Shown piece after piece: positions 11,198 to 21,615 of a stretch of 64,000 nt of DNA. The notes beneath the pieces were generated by a model. It made no database searches and had not been told where the DNA came from. It worked only from the letters and a program-made list of their open reading frames with translations. Made by a program: the position numbers and the translations under genes. This stretch comes from Methylobacterium sp. AMS5 (GTDB lineage: Bacteria; Pseudomonadota; Alphaproteobacteria; Rhizobiales; Beijerinckiaceae), in NCBI RefSeq assembly GCF_001542815.1, contig NZ_CP006992.1, positions 3,229,501 to 3,293,500 of the forward strand, written 5' to 3'. The first letter of the stretch is position 1; each line of letters begins with the position of its first letter.

Positions 11198-11563
11198 TCA
11201 CTCCACCGGGTTGGGCGCGAGCCCCTGCGCGGCATTCTTGGCCGCTCCTTCCGCCGCGCGCCCCTTGGACTCGTTGCGGTTGCGCGCCCCTTCCAGCTCG
11301 GCCTGCAGGGCGCTCTGTCCGGCCGAATTGCGGGCGCGGACGGCGCGCCGGGGCGCCGATTCGCCCACCGGCATGTAGCTCGCATCGCTCTTGCGGGATT
11401 GCGCCACGAAATCGGGCGCCTCCACCGGCTTGATGCCGGAGCCCGCACCGACCATCGCCGCCTTCAGCGGATTCACGTCGCCGGAGCAGCCGCCGGTCGA
11501 CGCCGCGGCGGCGAAAACCGGCAAGGCGATGGCGATGGCGCGGACGGTGCGGCGCACGATCAT
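11198..11563 (-). CDS. Putative lipoprotein, 121 aa
   Basis: ATG at 11563. The N-terminus is a signal peptide with a lipobox-like end (ALPVFAAAASTGGC), so lipidation at Cys26 is likely. The mature part is Ala/Gly/Arg-rich and low in complexity, with a charged segment NRNESKGRAAEGAAKN. No domain recognised. It is divergent from phaC, with about 125 bp between the two starts. Confidence 0.65.
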   Translation of the reverse strand: MIVRRTVRAIAIALPVFAAAASTGGCSGDVNPLKAAMVGAGSGIKPVEAPDFVAQSRKSDASYMPVGESAPRRAVRARNSAGQSALQAELEGARNRNESKGRAAEGAAKNAAQGLAPNPVE

Positions 11564-11689
11564 GACATTGGTCTGAAAATGGAGTCTGGGGCGGGCGACA
11601 TCTGCTGGGTGGAGCGTTAATTTGTCGGAAACGAGGCTCGGGCCGTCCCACGGGGCGGGATGCGGGCAGACCTTGGGAGGACGTGTCGC

Positions 11690-13507
11690 GTGGCCACGGA
11701 GCGGACGAACCCGGCAGCGCCGGATTTCGAGACCATCGCGCGCAACGCGAATCAGCTGGCGGAGGTGTTCCGGCAATCGGCCGCCGCCTCGCTGAAGCCG
11801 TTCGAGCAGGCGGGCCAGGGAGCCTTGTTGCCGGGCGCGAAGCTCCAGGGCGCCGACGAGATCGACGAGATGACCCGCACCCTCACGCGGGTCGCGGAGA
11901 CGTGGCTGAAGGATCCCGAGAAGGCGCTCCAGGCCCAGACCAAGCTCGGCCAGTCCTTCGCCGCGCTCTGGGCCTCGACCCTGACCCGGATGCAGGGCGC
12001 CGTCACCGAGCCGATCGTCCAGCCCCCGCCCACCGACAAGCGCTTCACCCATGCCGATTGGAGCGCGAACCCGGTCTTCGACCTGATCAAGCAGAGTTAC
12101 CTGATCCTCGGCCGCTGGGCCGAGGAGATGGTGGAGACGGCCGAAGGGATCGACGAGCACACCCGCCACAAGGCGGAGTTCTACCTGCGCCAGCTCCTCT
12201 CGGCCTACTCACCCTCGAACTTCGTGATGACGAACCCCGAGCTCCTGCGCCAGACGCTGGAGGAGGGGGGCGCCAACCTGATGCGCGGCATGAAGATGCT
12301 GCAGGAGGATCTGGAAGCCGGCGGCGGTCAACTCCGGGTGCGGCAGACGGACCTGTCCGCCTTCACCTTCGGCAAGGATGTGGCGGTGACCCCCGGCGAG
12401 GTCATCTTCCGCAACGATCTGATGGAGTTGATCCAGTACGCGCCCATGACCGAGACGGTGCTGAAGCGGCCGCTGCTGATCGTGCCGCCCTGGATCAACA
12501 AGTTCTACATCCTCGATCTCAACCCGAAGAAAAGTCTCATCGGCTGGATGGTCTCCCAGGGGCTCACGGTGTTCGTGATCTCCTGGGTGAACCCGGACGA
12601 GCGCCACCGCGACAAGGACTTCGAGTCCTACATGCGCGAGGGCATCGAGAGCGCCATCGACATGATCGGCGTGGCGACCGGCGAGACCGATGTCGCGGCG
12701 GCGGGCTACTGCGTCGGCGGCACGCTGCTGGCCGTCACGCTGGCCTACCAGGCGGCGACCGGCAACCGCCGGATCAAGAGCGCGACCTTCCTCACCACGC
12801 AGGTCGATTTCACCCATGCGGGCGATCTCAAGGTGTTCGCCGACGAGGGGCAGATCAAGGCGATCGAGGAGCGGATGGCCGAGAACGGCTATCTCGAAGG
12901 CGCGCGCATGGCCAACGCCTTCAACATGCTCAGGCCCAACGACCTGATCTGGTCCTACGTCGTCAACAACTACGTGCGCGGCAAGGCGCCGGCCGCCTTC
13001 GACCTGCTCTACTGGAACGCGGACGCCACGCGGATGCCCGCGGCCAACCACTCGTTCTACCTGCGCAACTGCTACCTCAACAACACGCTCGCCAAGGGGC
13101 AGATGGTGCTCGGCAACGTGCGCCTCGACCTCAAGAAGGTGAAGGTCCCGGTCTTCAACCTCGCCACCCGGGAGGACCACATCGCCCCGGCGCTCTCGGT
13201 CTTCGAAGGGTCGGCCAAGTTCGGCGGCAAGGTCGATTACGTGCTGGCGGGCTCGGGCCACATCGCCGGCGTCGTCGCCCCGCCGGGCCCCAAAGCCAAA
13301 TACGGCTTTCGCACCGGAGGCCCGGCCCGAGGCCGGTTCGAGGATTGGGTCGAGGCGGCGACAGAGCATCCCGGCTCGTGGTGGCCCTACTGGTTCAAGT
13401 GGCTCGAGGAGCAGGCGCCCGAGCGCGTGCCCGCCCGCATTCCCGGAACGGGGGCCCTGCCTTCCCTGGCGCCGGCACCGGGCACCTATGTCCGCATGAA
13501 GGCGTGA
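11690..13507 (+). CDS. phaC: Class I poly(3-hydroxybutyrate) synthase
   Basis: 605 aa from the GTG at 11690, which has GGGAGG at 11675-11680; the frame also opens at an ATG at 11660 but this lacks a good site. The protein polymerises (R)-3-hydroxybutyryl-CoA into PHB on the granule surface. The catalytic Cys341 lies in the lipase-like box GYCVGG; the Asp of TREDHIAP and His of GSGHIAG complete the triad. The N-terminal domain (1-180) and alpha/beta-hydrolase core match what I remember of the M. extorquens enzyme almost residue for residue. It stands alone: phaA/phaB are not adjacent. Confidence 0.97.
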   Translation: MATERTNPAAPDFETIARNANQLAEVFRQSAAASLKPFEQAGQGALLPGAKLQGADEIDEMTRTLTRVAETWLKDPEKALQAQTKLGQSFAALWASTLTRMQGAVTEPIVQPPPTDKRFTHADWSANPVFDLIKQSYLILGRWAEEMVETAEGIDEHTRHKAEFYLRQLLSAYSPSNFVMTNPELLRQTLEEGGANLMRGMKMLQEDLEAGGGQLRVRQTDLSAFTFGKDVAVTPGEVIFRNDLMELIQYAPMTETVLKRPLLIVPPWINKFYILDLNPKKSLIGWMVSQGLTVFVISWVNPDERHRDKDFESYMREGIESAIDMIGVATGETDVAAAGYCVGGTLLAVTLAYQAATGNRRIKSATFLTTQVDFTHAGDLKVFADEGQIKAIEERMAENGYLEGARMANAFNMLRPNDLIWSYVVNNYVRGKAPAAFDLLYWNADATRMPAANHSFYLRNCYLNNTLAKGQMVLGNVRLDLKKVKVPVFNLATREDHIAPALSVFEGSAKFGGKVDYVLAGSGHIAGVVAPPGPKAKYGFRTGGPARGRFEDWVEAATEHPGSWWPYWFKWLEEQAPERVPARIPGTGALPSLAPAPGTYVRMKA

Positions 13508-13616
13508 GGGATCGACAGGAACCGTGCCCGCATGGCATCGCGGTTGCGGACACGGGACCGTGATTTGCCTTATCTGATCCTGGGGCCGGCTCCTGCCCCA
13601 GGAGGATAGAAGCGCG

Positions 13617-15434
13617 TTGCAGCACGCCACCGAACTCATTTCGATCATCGCGCTGGGGCTGGTCTGCGCGTTCCTCGGCGGCATGCTGGCCCAGCGGATG
13701 CGGCTTCCCCCGCTCGTCGGCTACCTCGTCGCCGGCATCGCCATCGGCCCGTTCACCCCAGGTTTCGTCGGGAATCCGGCGCTGGCGAGCCAGCTCGCCG
13801 AACTCGGCGTCATCCTGCTGATGTTCGGCGTAGGACTTCACTTCTCCATCGGTGACCTGCTCGCGGTCCGCACCATCGCTCTACCCGGCGCGATCGTGCA
13901 GATCACGGTGGCGACGGCCATGGGGGCGGGTCTCGCCTGGGGCTTCGGCTGGGGGCCCGGGGCGGGCCTCGTCTTCGGACTGGCGCTCTCGGTGGCGAGC
14001 ACCGTCGTGCTGCTGCGGGCGCTCGAAGGGCAGGGGCTTCTCGATTCGGACAAGGGCCGCATCGCCGTCGGCTGGCTGATCGTCGAGGATCTCGCCATGG
14101 TGGTGGCCCTGGTGCTGCTGCCGGCGCTGGCGCCCTCACTCGGCGGCGAGGCGATGCAGGCCGCCGGCCATCACGGCCCGCCGGAGCACGGCCTGTGGGT
14201 GACGCTCGGGCTGACGCTCGCCAAGGTCGGCGTGTTCATCGCCGTGATGCTGGTCGGCGGGCGGCGCCTCATTCCCTACCTGCTCGGGCTGGCCGCCCGC
14301 ACCGGCTCGCGGGAGCTGTTCACCCTGGCGGTGCTGGCGAGCGCCGTCGGCATCGCCTACGCCTCCTCCGAGCTGTTCGGGGTGTCGTTCGCGCTCGGCG
14401 CCTTCTTCGCCGGGATGGTGCTCGCCGAATCCGATCTCAGCCATCAGGCAGCGGCCGATTCCCTGCCGTTGCAGGACGCTTTCGCGGTGCTGTTCTTCGT
14501 CTCGGTCGGCATGCTGTTCGATCCGGGGATCGTCCTGCGCGAGCCGCTCGCGATCCTCGGCGTCGTCGGTGTCATCGTGTTCGGCAAGTCGCTCGCGGCC
14601 ATCGCCATCGTGCTCGCCTTCGGCCATCCCGTCGGCACCGCGCTCACCATCGCCGCGAGCCTCGCGCAGATCGGCGAGTTCTCGTTCATCCTGGCCGGTC
14701 TCGGCATCTCCCTGAAGCTGCTGCCGGAGGAGGGGCGCGACCTGATCCTCGGCGGCGCGCTGCTGTCGATCACCCTCAACCCGCTGTTCTTCGCCCTCGC
14801 CGCCCGGGTGTCGCGCTGGCTCGGCGAGCGGCCGGAGCTGCGCCGCCGCCTGGAACGCCGCGCCGCCGGCCCACTGCCGGTGAACGCGGCCGCGCCCGGC
14901 ATGAGCGGCCACGCGGTGATCATCGGCTACGGCCGTGTCGGCGGCGCCATCGGCAAGGCGTTGCAGGATTGGAACCTGCCCTTTGTGGTGGTGGAGCGTG
15001 ACCGGCGCCGGGTCGAGGACTTGCGCGCCCAGGGCGTGCCGGCGGTGTTCGGGGACGCCACCGCGCCCGGAATCCTGGAGGCCGCCGATATCGGCTCCGC
15101 CCGCCTCGTCGTCGTCGCGACGCCCGACCCGCATCAGGCGCGGCGGCTGCTCACCAAGGCACGGGCGACCAATCCGGGCATCGACAGCGTGGTGCGGACC
15201 CATAGCGACAGCGAGCGCCGCCGGCTGGAGGAGGACGGTGTCGGCCTCGTTCTCATGGCCGAGCGGGAACTCGCGCTCGGCATGATGACCTACGCCCTGC
15301 GCAGCCTCGGCGTGCGCGAGGGCGAGGCGCGGCTGTTCGTGGATTCGAGCCGCTCGGAGAGCCAGGGCACGCCGATCGCCGAACCGGAGCAGCCCGCCCC
15401 CGAACTGCGCCAGCGCCGGGACGAGCCGGAATAG
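13617..15434 (+). CDS. ybaL: CPA2 monovalent cation:proton antiporter, KefB/YbaL type
   Basis: 605 aa from a TTG at 13617, chosen because AGGAGG lies about 11 nt upstream. Residues 1-390 are a Na/H exchanger domain of about 12 membrane helices. Residues about 420-540 form a cytoplasmic RCK/TrkA-N Rossmann domain starting GHAVIIGYGRVGGAIG, with the acidic residue of VVVERD closing the NAD(H) site. The expected role is K+/H+ exchange gated by nucleotide or redox state; the exact ion is inferred from family. It follows phaC by about 110 bp with no clear terminator between. Confidence 0.88.
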   Translation: MQHATELISIIALGLVCAFLGGMLAQRMRLPPLVGYLVAGIAIGPFTPGFVGNPALASQLAELGVILLMFGVGLHFSIGDLLAVRTIALPGAIVQITVATAMGAGLAWGFGWGPGAGLVFGLALSVASTVVLLRALEGQGLLDSDKGRIAVGWLIVEDLAMVVALVLLPALAPSLGGEAMQAAGHHGPPEHGLWVTLGLTLAKVGVFIAVMLVGGRRLIPYLLGLAARTGSRELFTLAVLASAVGIAYASSELFGVSFALGAFFAGMVLAESDLSHQAAADSLPLQDAFAVLFFVSVGMLFDPGIVLREPLAILGVVGVIVFGKSLAAIAIVLAFGHPVGTALTIAASLAQIGEFSFILAGLGISLKLLPEEGRDLILGGALLSITLNPLFFALAARVSRWLGERPELRRRLERRAAGPLPVNAAAPGMSGHAVIIGYGRVGGAIGKALQDWNLPFVVVERDRRRVEDLRAQGVPAVFGDATAPGILEAADIGSARLVVVATPDPHQARRLLTKARATNPGIDSVVRTHSDSERRRLEEDGVGLVLMAERELALGMMTYALRSLGVREGEARLFVDSSRSESQGTPIAEPEQPAPELRQRRDEPE

Positions 15435-15446
15435 GGAACTCGATCG

Positions 15447-16574
15447 TCAGAGGCTGTCGAGACGGGTGATGAAGACCGCCAGCTCGCTCTGCCGACGGAT
15501 CGCCAGCTTGCCATAGACCGCCTTGAGCTGGCTGCGGACCGTGCTCTCGCCGACGGCGAGTTGCTCGGCCACCTCCCGCGGCGCCGCGCCCCGGCCGACC
15601 AGCGCCGCGACCCGCGCCTCGGCCCGGGTGAGGCCGAGCTGTTCCAGCAGCGGCTCGATCGGGCGCGTGCTCGGCGCGAGCAGGTCGCGCAGGAGCAGGA
15701 CCACGCCGCCGCCGAGCCCGGCGCCGGCCACCGGAAACGGATCGGCCCCGCGCAAGGGGAGCGCCTCGACATAGAGCGGGCGCCCGCCGCCCCGGCGGCG
15801 CAGGAGGATCGTGTCCTGCCGCGGCCCTATCCGCACCGGCAGAGCATCCGCCAGGAACCTGTCGAAACGCGCGCCGTCGGCGGGCTCTGCGGCCTCCGGC
15901 TCGGCACCGGTGCGCAGGGCGAGGTAGCCCGCCGCCAACCTTTCCGCCACGGGGCTGACGAGACGGACCCGGCCGCGAGCATCGAGGACGACGATGCCGG
16001 CCCGCATCCGCTCCAGGGCCGAGGTCAGCCCCTCCGCCTCGCGCCGCATCTCGCCGACGAGTGCCGTCAGCCGGAAGGCACGGATGACGTGCGGGCCGAC
16101 GAGGCCCAGCCGCTCGATCTCGGCGCCCTCGAACGGCCCCTTGCGCACATCGCGCGGGGCGCTGAACGACAGGGTGTGGCGGTCCATCGGATCGGCCCCG
16201 ACATAGGCGCAGAGGTTGCCGAGGCGGTGCCGGTCGATGAAGTGTTGAAAGAACGGATCGGCGCGCTTCTCCTCCGCCGTGAGGTACATCTCATCGACCG
16301 TGACCGTGCCCGGCCGCATGATGCCGCGCTCCCGGCCGAGGCGGATGCGCGTGTCGTGCTGCCACCAGCCGCCGACGCCGTAATCGAGATTCACGTCGGC
16401 GATCCGCTCGGAGGCCAGCGTCTGCGCCGTGCGCGCGGGATCGTGCGAGACGATCACCGCACCGCGGGCCCCGACCGCATCGGCGATCCCGTCGAGCGCG
16501 TCAGACCACGTCTCGGGTTCGACGGCCGCCGCGTAACACGCGTCGATCAAGGCGAGAGGATCGAAACCGGGCAT
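15447..16574 (-). CDS. LuxR-type transcriptional regulator
   Basis: 375 aa from ATG 16574 (MPGFDPLALIDACYAAAVE); the frame extends further but the extension is not protein-like. Residues about 170-300 look like a PAS-like sensing region (a typical ERMRAGIVVLDARGRVRLVS start). The last 65 residues are a LuxR/FixJ helix-turn-helix: LTRAEARVAALVGRGAAPREVAEQL and VGESTVRSQLKAVYGKL. There is no receiver domain or acyl-homoserine-lactone domain, so the signal is unknown. It converges with the antiporter gene, 12 bp apart. Confidence 0.85.
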   Translation of the reverse strand: MPGFDPLALIDACYAAAVEPETWSDALDGIADAVGARGAVIVSHDPARTAQTLASERIADVNLDYGVGGWWQHDTRIRLGRERGIMRPGTVTVDEMYLTAEEKRADPFFQHFIDRHRLGNLCAYVGADPMDRHTLSFSAPRDVRKGPFEGAEIERLGLVGPHVIRAFRLTALVGEMRREAEGLTSALERMRAGIVVLDARGRVRLVSPVAERLAAGYLALRTGAEPEAAEPADGARFDRFLADALPVRIGPRQDTILLRRRGGGRPLYVEALPLRGADPFPVAGAGLGGGVVLLLRDLLAPSTRPIEPLLEQLGLTRAEARVAALVGRGAAPREVAEQLAVGESTVRSQLKAVYGKLAIRRQSELAVFITRLDSL

Positions 16575-16897
16575 CGACCGACATGAGAGATGTCGACCCG
16601 ATTCCCTCAGGTCGGCGCCTCCGGACCCTCGTTGTGATGCGCCTTCCTTGGCCGAACTGGCAACCACTTCGACGGAAGGCGCTCCGGGTGGAACGGACCC
16701 GGATCTGAAGCATATTTCAAGACAAGCGACGATTGCCGTTGAGCCACAGTTCAAGATCTTGAGGCTTCGCTCCTAGATTGCCTCACGACTTGCGGCGGAA
16801 ATGTAACGCTCACGCACGAATACCGGTGCGAAGCCCGGATCGCCCCGCCGAGCCCCGAGAGGCCGGGCCGGAGCGCCGACCCGACCGATCCGTCCCG
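16575..16897. promoter_or_regulatory. Intergenic region upstream of the LuxR-type gene with a 12-bp palindrome
   Basis: About 320 bp between the regulator start and the glyS stop. It contains the perfect 12-bp palindrome TCAAGATCTTGA (16751-16762), about 180 bp from the regulator's start codon, which might be an operator. No gene seen. Confidence 0.35.
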
Positions 16898-18988
16898 TCA
16901 GCCCTCGATGCGCGAGAAGTCGGCCACCTCGCGGGTGGCCGCGCGCAGCGCGTTGAGGAGCAGCAGCCGGTTCTGGCGCAGAGCCGGGTCGTCGGCGTTG
17001 ACGGTGACCTTTTCGAAGAAGGCGTCCACCGGCGCCCGCAGCCGCGAGAGCGCCCGCATCGCCCCGGCGAAATCCTCGGCCGCCACCGCCGCGGAGGCCT
17101 CGTGGCGGGCCGCCGCCAGCGCCTCGCCGAGCGCCCGCTCCTCCGGCTCGCCGGAGGCGGCCAGCGCCGCATCGGGAGCCTCGTCGTAGGCGCGGCCGTC
17201 CTTCTTCTCCTCGATGCGCAGGATGTTGGCCGCGCGCTTGAAGCCGGCGAGCAGGTTCTTCCCGTCATCCGTGCTGAGGAACGCGCCCAACGCCTCGACA
17301 CGGCGGACGACGAGCAGGAGGTCGTCCTGGCCGGGCAGGGCGAACACCGCGTCGATCAGGTCGTGCCGAGCGCCCTGGTCGCGCAGGTAGACCTTGAGGC
17401 GGTCGGCGAAGAAGGCGAGGAGGTCCGCGGTGCGGGCGGACCCCTCGGTTGCGAAGCGACCCGCCAGAAGGGATGCCAGCGACAGACGCAGCGATCGCTC
17501 GATCACGGCGCGGATCACACCGAGGGCCGCCCGCCGCAGCGCATACGGATCCTTGCTCCCCGTCGGCTTCTCGTCGATCGCCCAAAAACCCACCAGCGTA
17601 TCGAGCTTGTCGGCCAAAGCCACGGCGATGGAGACCAGGTCGGTCGGCACGCGATCGCTCGGGCCCACCGGCTTGTAGTGCTCCTCGATGGCCGCGGCGA
17701 CGCTGTCGTGCTCGCCCTGGAGCGCCGCATACTTGCGGCCCATCAGGCCCTGCAATTCCGGAAATTCGCCGACCATCTCGGTGACGAGGTCGGCCTTGGC
17801 GAGCCGGGCCGCGCGCTCGGCAAGCGCCGGGTCGGCCCCCACCAGCCGTGCGATTTCCTGTGCCAGCGCGGCGATGCGGGCGACGCGCTCACCCTGCGTG
17901 CCGAGCTTCTCGTGGAAGACGATCGAATCGAGCTTGGGGAGGCGGTCCTCGAGCTTCGTCGCCTTGTCGGTCTCCCAGAAGAAGCGTGCGTCCGAGAGCC
18001 GGGCCCGCACCACGCGCTCGTTGCCGGCGGTGATCGCCGCGCCGCCATCGGAGGCGATGAGGTTCGAGACCAGCACGAAGGCCGGCGCCAGCTCGTCCGA
18101 GCCGGACTTGCGCAGCACGAAGCACTTCTGGTTGGCGCGGATCGTCGCCCGGATCGCCTCGGCCGGGATCTCCAGGAAGCGCTCCTCGAACGAGCCCATC
18201 AGCACCACCGGCCGCTCCACCAGCCCGGCCACCTCCTCCAGCAGGCCCTCGTCCTCCACGAGGTCGAGGCCGCGGGCGAAGGCGAGATCCCTGGCGTCGT
18301 GCAGGATGATGTCCTTGCGCCGGTCGGCGTCGAGGATCACGTCGGCGCGCTCCAGCGCCTGGACGTAGTCGTCGAAGCGGCGCACCTCGAACGGCGCGGG
18401 CGCGAGGAAGCGGTGGCCGCTCGTGACCGTGCCCGCAGTGATGCCGTCGACCGAGAACGGCACGACCTCCGGCGTCTCGGTCTCGGGGCCGAAGGTGGCG
18501 ACGATCGATTGCAGCGGGCGTACCCAGCGCAGGGAGCCGGGCTGGGCCGAGGCCGCGCCCCAGCGCATCGATTTCGGCCAGGGGAAGCTCTTGATGATAC
18601 CCGGCAGGATCTCGGCCAGCACGTCCAGCGTCTCGCGGCCGGGCCGCTCGATCACCGCGAGATAGAACTCGCCCTTCTTCGGATCGGTCACCGTGGTGGC
18701 CTGATCGAGGCTCGCGAGCCCCGCGCTCTTCAGGAAGCCCTGCACGGCGGCTTCCGGCGCGCCGACGCGGGGGCCGCGCCGCTCCTCGCGCACGGCCTCG
18801 CCGCGCGGGGGAAGCCCGGCGACGTGCAGCGCCAGCCGCCGCGGCGTCGCGAAGGCCTTGGCGCCCTCGTAGAGGAAACCGCGCTCGACCAGCGCGTCGG
18901 TGACGAGCTTCTTCAGATCCTCGGCCGCACGCCGCTGCATGCGCGCGGGGATCTCTTCGGAGCGGAGTTCGAGCAGAAGGTCAGGCAT
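16898..18988 (-). CDS. glyS: Glycine-tRNA ligase beta subunit
   Basis: 696 aa, normal for the bacterial alpha2-beta2 enzyme. It starts with the diagnostic [18 protein letters not shown] and has the tRNA-synthetase class II beta-subunit core (SMRWG, FSVDGI, then an HD-like segment and C-terminal anticodon-binding DALR-type region ending with the ELRATR-like [19 protein letters not shown]). It acts with GlyQ, encoded 2.6 kb upstream on the same strand. The two subunit genes are separated by PhoX and DUF3828 genes. Confidence 0.96.
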   Translation of the reverse strand: MPDLLLELRSEEIPARMQRRAAEDLKKLVTDALVERGFLYEGAKAFATPRRLALHVAGLPPRGEAVREERRGPRVGAPEAAVQGFLKSAGLASLDQATTVTDPKKGEFYLAVIERPGRETLDVLAEILPGIIKSFPWPKSMRWGAASAQPGSLRWVRPLQSIVATFGPETETPEVVPFSVDGITAGTVTSGHRFLAPAPFEVRRFDDYVQALERADVILDADRRKDIILHDARDLAFARGLDLVEDEGLLEEVAGLVERPVVLMGSFEERFLEIPAEAIRATIRANQKCFVLRKSGSDELAPAFVLVSNLIASDGGAAITAGNERVVRARLSDARFFWETDKATKLEDRLPKLDSIVFHEKLGTQGERVARIAALAQEIARLVGADPALAERAARLAKADLVTEMVGEFPELQGLMGRKYAALQGEHDSVAAAIEEHYKPVGPSDRVPTDLVSIAVALADKLDTLVGFWAIDEKPTGSKDPYALRRAALGVIRAVIERSLRLSLASLLAGRFATEGSARTADLLAFFADRLKVYLRDQGARHDLIDAVFALPGQDDLLLVVRRVEALGAFLSTDDGKNLLAGFKRAANILRIEEKKDGRAYDEAPDAALAASGEPEERALGEALAAARHEASAAVAAEDFAGAMRALSRLRAPVDAFFEKVTVNADDPALRQNRLLLLNALRAATREVADFSRIEG

Positions 18989-19143
18989 GCGCGCGGGAAT
19001 AGCCGCCCGCTCGGGCCGCGTCGAGACGGGAGATTGCCCCCATCCGTCACCGCCGCCCCATCGTCATCGCGCGGGTCGGCGAAGCAGCCCAGGGACGCGG
19101 TTTCTCCGGATCGATTCGGCGTCGCCTCGCGATGACGGTCCCG

Positions 19144-21042
19144 TCACCCGATCCGTCCGCCCCCCCTCCGCCGCACCGCCACGACGGACGGTCGCGGCGG
19201 CAGATCGGGCGAAAAATCCGGCCAGCGGGTCGAGGGCTTTTCGTAGGAGCCGAGGGCGCCCTCCTCGTCGGGCTCGCCGGGATGCTGGACGGCGACGAAG
19301 AAGGTCGCGTCGTCGGGGGTGAAGCAGGGGCCGCACATCTCGGCGCCCACCGGCACCCGCAGGAAGTGGCGCGCAGTGCCCCGGCGCGGGCCGTCCGTTT
19401 CCACCGCCCAGATGCCGTCGGCCCGGCCGGTGGCGCGGCGGTTGTTGCCGTCGGTGGCGATCCAGAGGCGGCCGCGCCCGTCGACGGTGCAGTTGTCGGG
19501 CATGCCGAACCACCCGTTCTTGGTGGTGAGCGCGGAAAAGCTCGCCTTCACCTCGGGCTTGGCCGGGTCGCCGCAGCGCACCAGCACCTCCCAGCGGAAG
19601 GTCTCGGCCGCATGGTCGGTGCCGTCGGGGACGATCTCGATGACGTGGCCGAAGGCGTTGGGGCCGCGCGGGTTGGCGGGCTCCTCTTGATCGGCGGTGC
19701 GCTTCCCGTTGTTGGTCAGCATCACGTAGACGCGGCCGGTGCGCGGGTTCGCCTCGATATCCTCGGGCCGGTCCATCGGCGTGGCGCCGAGCCTCTTGGC
19801 AGCGCGGCGGGTCTCGATCAGCACGTCGGCCTGGCTGGCGAAACCGTTGCCCGCATCGAGCCCGTTCACGCCGTGCACCAGCGCCAGCCAGCGACCGGTG
19901 CCATCGGGCGCGAACCGGGCCACGCTGAGCGTGCCGGAATCGAGAAGGTCGGCATTGTCCGCGCGCTCGGTCTGCACCCGGCCCTCGCTGACGAAGCGGT
20001 AGACGTGCTGAAAGCGCTCGTCGTCGCCGAGATAGACGACGTAGCGCCCGTCGAGCGAACGCGCACCCGCCGCACCCTCATGCTTGAACCGGCCGAGCGC
20101 CGTACGCTTCTTCGGGGTCGAGGACGGATCGAAGGGATCGATCTCGACCACCCAGCCGAACCGGTTCGGCTCGTTGGGCGCCTGCGCGAGATCGAAGCGC
20201 GGATGGAAGCGGCTCCAGGCATATTGCGGGCTGCCCAGGCCGATCGCCTTCGCATTGCCGGCCTCCGCATGTCCGGCGGGGAGAACTCCGGAGAAGTAGT
20301 AGTTGATGTTCTCCTCGCCCGAGAGCCACGTGCCCCAGGGCGTGACACCGCCGGAGCAGTTGTTGATCATGCCGAGCACGCGCCGGCCGCTCGGGTCGGC
20401 CTCGGTCATGAGGCGGGGATGACCCGCCGCCGGACCGGTCAGGGCGATCGGCGTCTCCGCCGTGATGCGCCGCGTGTAGGGCGAGCCGATCACCGGGCGC
20501 CAGCCTTCCGCCTCGCAGGCGATCTCGACCACCGAGCCGCCATGGGCGGCCATTTCGACCGCAACCTGTTCCGGGCTCAGGGCGGCGATCACGCCCTTGC
20601 GGTCGGCAGCCCCGAGGCCGGGAAACATCAGCTCGGCATTGGTGTATTCGTGGTTGACCACGAGCAGGCCACGCTGGCCCGCCGCGTCGAGCGGGATGAA
20701 GCCGACGAAGTCGTTGTTGTAGCCGAATTGACGCTCCTGCCCCCGCGCGCTCTGCTTGCGCGGATCGAAGTCCGGCGCATCGGGAAACAGCGGGTCGCCC
20801 CAGCGCAGCAGGGGCCTGGCCTCGTAGCCCTCGGCCACGTGCAGATGCTCATCGACGCCGACGGTGAGTTCGGGGAAGTCGAAGGCAGAGACATCGGCAG
20901 CGACAGCCTGCGGCGCCATTCCCGCGGCGAGTGCGGCGGCCAGCGAGCCGCGCATCAGGTCGCGCCGGGAGAAGCGCTGCGCGATCACCGCATCGAGGGT
21001 CGGAGCGTCGGGCGTGTCGGACATCGGGCGCGTCTCATCCAC
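19144..21042 (-). CDS. PhoX-family (DUF839) Tat-exported phosphatase-like protein
   Basis: 632 aa. The N-terminus has a twin-arginine signal (SRRDLMRG followed by a hydrophobic Ala-rich stretch ending AVAADV), so the folded protein is exported. The body is the PhoX/DUF839 beta-propeller with typical blocks GYNNDFVGFIPLD, LVVNHEYTNAELMFPG, GWVVEIDPFDPSSTPKKRT, RFKHEGA and MPDNCTVDGRGRLWIATDGN. Known PhoX enzymes are Ca2+/Fe3+ alkaline phosphatases; whether this one is active against phosphate esters cannot be told from the sequence. The stop is 155 bp before glyS. Confidence 0.9.
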   Translation of the reverse strand: MDETRPMSDTPDAPTLDAVIAQRFSRRDLMRGSLAAALAAGMAPQAVAADVSAFDFPELTVGVDEHLHVAEGYEARPLLRWGDPLFPDAPDFDPRKQSARGQERQFGYNNDFVGFIPLDAAGQRGLLVVNHEYTNAELMFPGLGAADRKGVIAALSPEQVAVEMAAHGGSVVEIACEAEGWRPVIGSPYTRRITAETPIALTGPAAGHPRLMTEADPSGRRVLGMINNCSGGVTPWGTWLSGEENINYYFSGVLPAGHAEAGNAKAIGLGSPQYAWSRFHPRFDLAQAPNEPNRFGWVVEIDPFDPSSTPKKRTALGRFKHEGAAGARSLDGRYVVYLGDDERFQHVYRFVSEGRVQTERADNADLLDSGTLSVARFAPDGTGRWLALVHGVNGLDAGNGFASQADVLIETRRAAKRLGATPMDRPEDIEANPRTGRVYVMLTNNGKRTADQEEPANPRGPNAFGHVIEIVPDGTDHAAETFRWEVLVRCGDPAKPEVKASFSALTTKNGWFGMPDNCTVDGRGRLWIATDGNNRRATGRADGIWAVETDGPRRGTARHFLRVPVGAEMCGPCFTPDDATFFVAVQHPGEPDEEGALGSYEKPSTRWPDFSPDLPPRPSVVAVRRRGGGRIG

Positions 21043-21119
21043 CTTCGTGAGGCGGCGCGCCTACGCCCGTCCGATGTCGCTGCGATGACGGGAGGGTTCG
21101 GTGCGCGGCGGCGCGCTCA

Positions 21120-21171
21120 AGCATCGTCTTTTTTCCGAAAGCCGGAAACCACCTTTCGGGACGATGCTCTA
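21120..21171. repeat. Hairpin repeat family A, copy 2 (single-hairpin form)
   Basis: Only the second hairpin of the composite element: outer arms AGCATCGTC and GACGATGCT are perfect, inner arms CCGAAAG and CTTTCGG. The terminal CTA (21169-21171) is the TAG stop codon of the DUF3828 gene. Confidence 0.9.
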
Positions 21172-21612
21172 TGGCAGCGGCGCCGACAGGATGGCGACGA
21201 GATCCCAGGTCTCGCCCTTCAGCGAGCGAACGTTGGCGATCCTCCACGCGCCGGCCTCGCGCACGAGGTTGTAGCGCAGTTCCTGCGGCCCGCCGTTGCG
21301 GAAGGTCGCCCGCACCTCGGCCCGGTCGCCTTCGTTCGAAAGCGAGGCGAGCGCCAGCGACTTGGCAAAACCCGGCTCGGTGTCCTGGCCGTTGACGTGA
21401 AAGGCGAAACCGAGCCGCCCGACCTCGCCCTTGGCCTCGCGCTGGTCGCGCTCGTAGAGCGCGCGCAGGGATTTGGCGTAGAAGCGCACCGCGTTGATGT
21501 CGTCCGCCGCATAGAAGGCCCGCACCGTCTCCACCGGGTCGGTCGCGGATTGCGCGAAGGCGGGACCGGCGAGCAGCCCAAGGGCTAGGGCCAGGACGGC
21601 GCGGCGCTGCAT
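21169..21612 (-). CDS. Exported DUF3828-like protein
   Basis: 147 aa with a signal peptide (MQRRAVLALALGLLAGPAFA). The mature domain (about 25-147) has the look of DUF3828/NTF2-like small periplasmic proteins: VRAFYAADDINAVRFYAKSLRALYERD, then a predicted beta sheet with EVRATFRNGGPQELRYNLVREAGAWRIANV. It starts 3 bp after the glyQ stop, so it is in an operon with glyQ. Its TAG stop lies inside repeat copy 2. Function unknown. Confidence 0.75.
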   Translation of the reverse strand: MQRRAVLALALGLLAGPAFAQSATDPVETVRAFYAADDINAVRFYAKSLRALYERDQREAKGEVGRLGFAFHVNGQDTEPGFAKSLALASLSNEGDRAEVRATFRNGGPQELRYNLVREAGAWRIANVRSLKGETWDLVAILSAPLP

Positions 21613-21615
21613 CGT

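Noticed and set aside
16778..19135. 785-aa plus-strand frame opposite glyS
   Set aside because: Antisense shadow of glyS with no motif.
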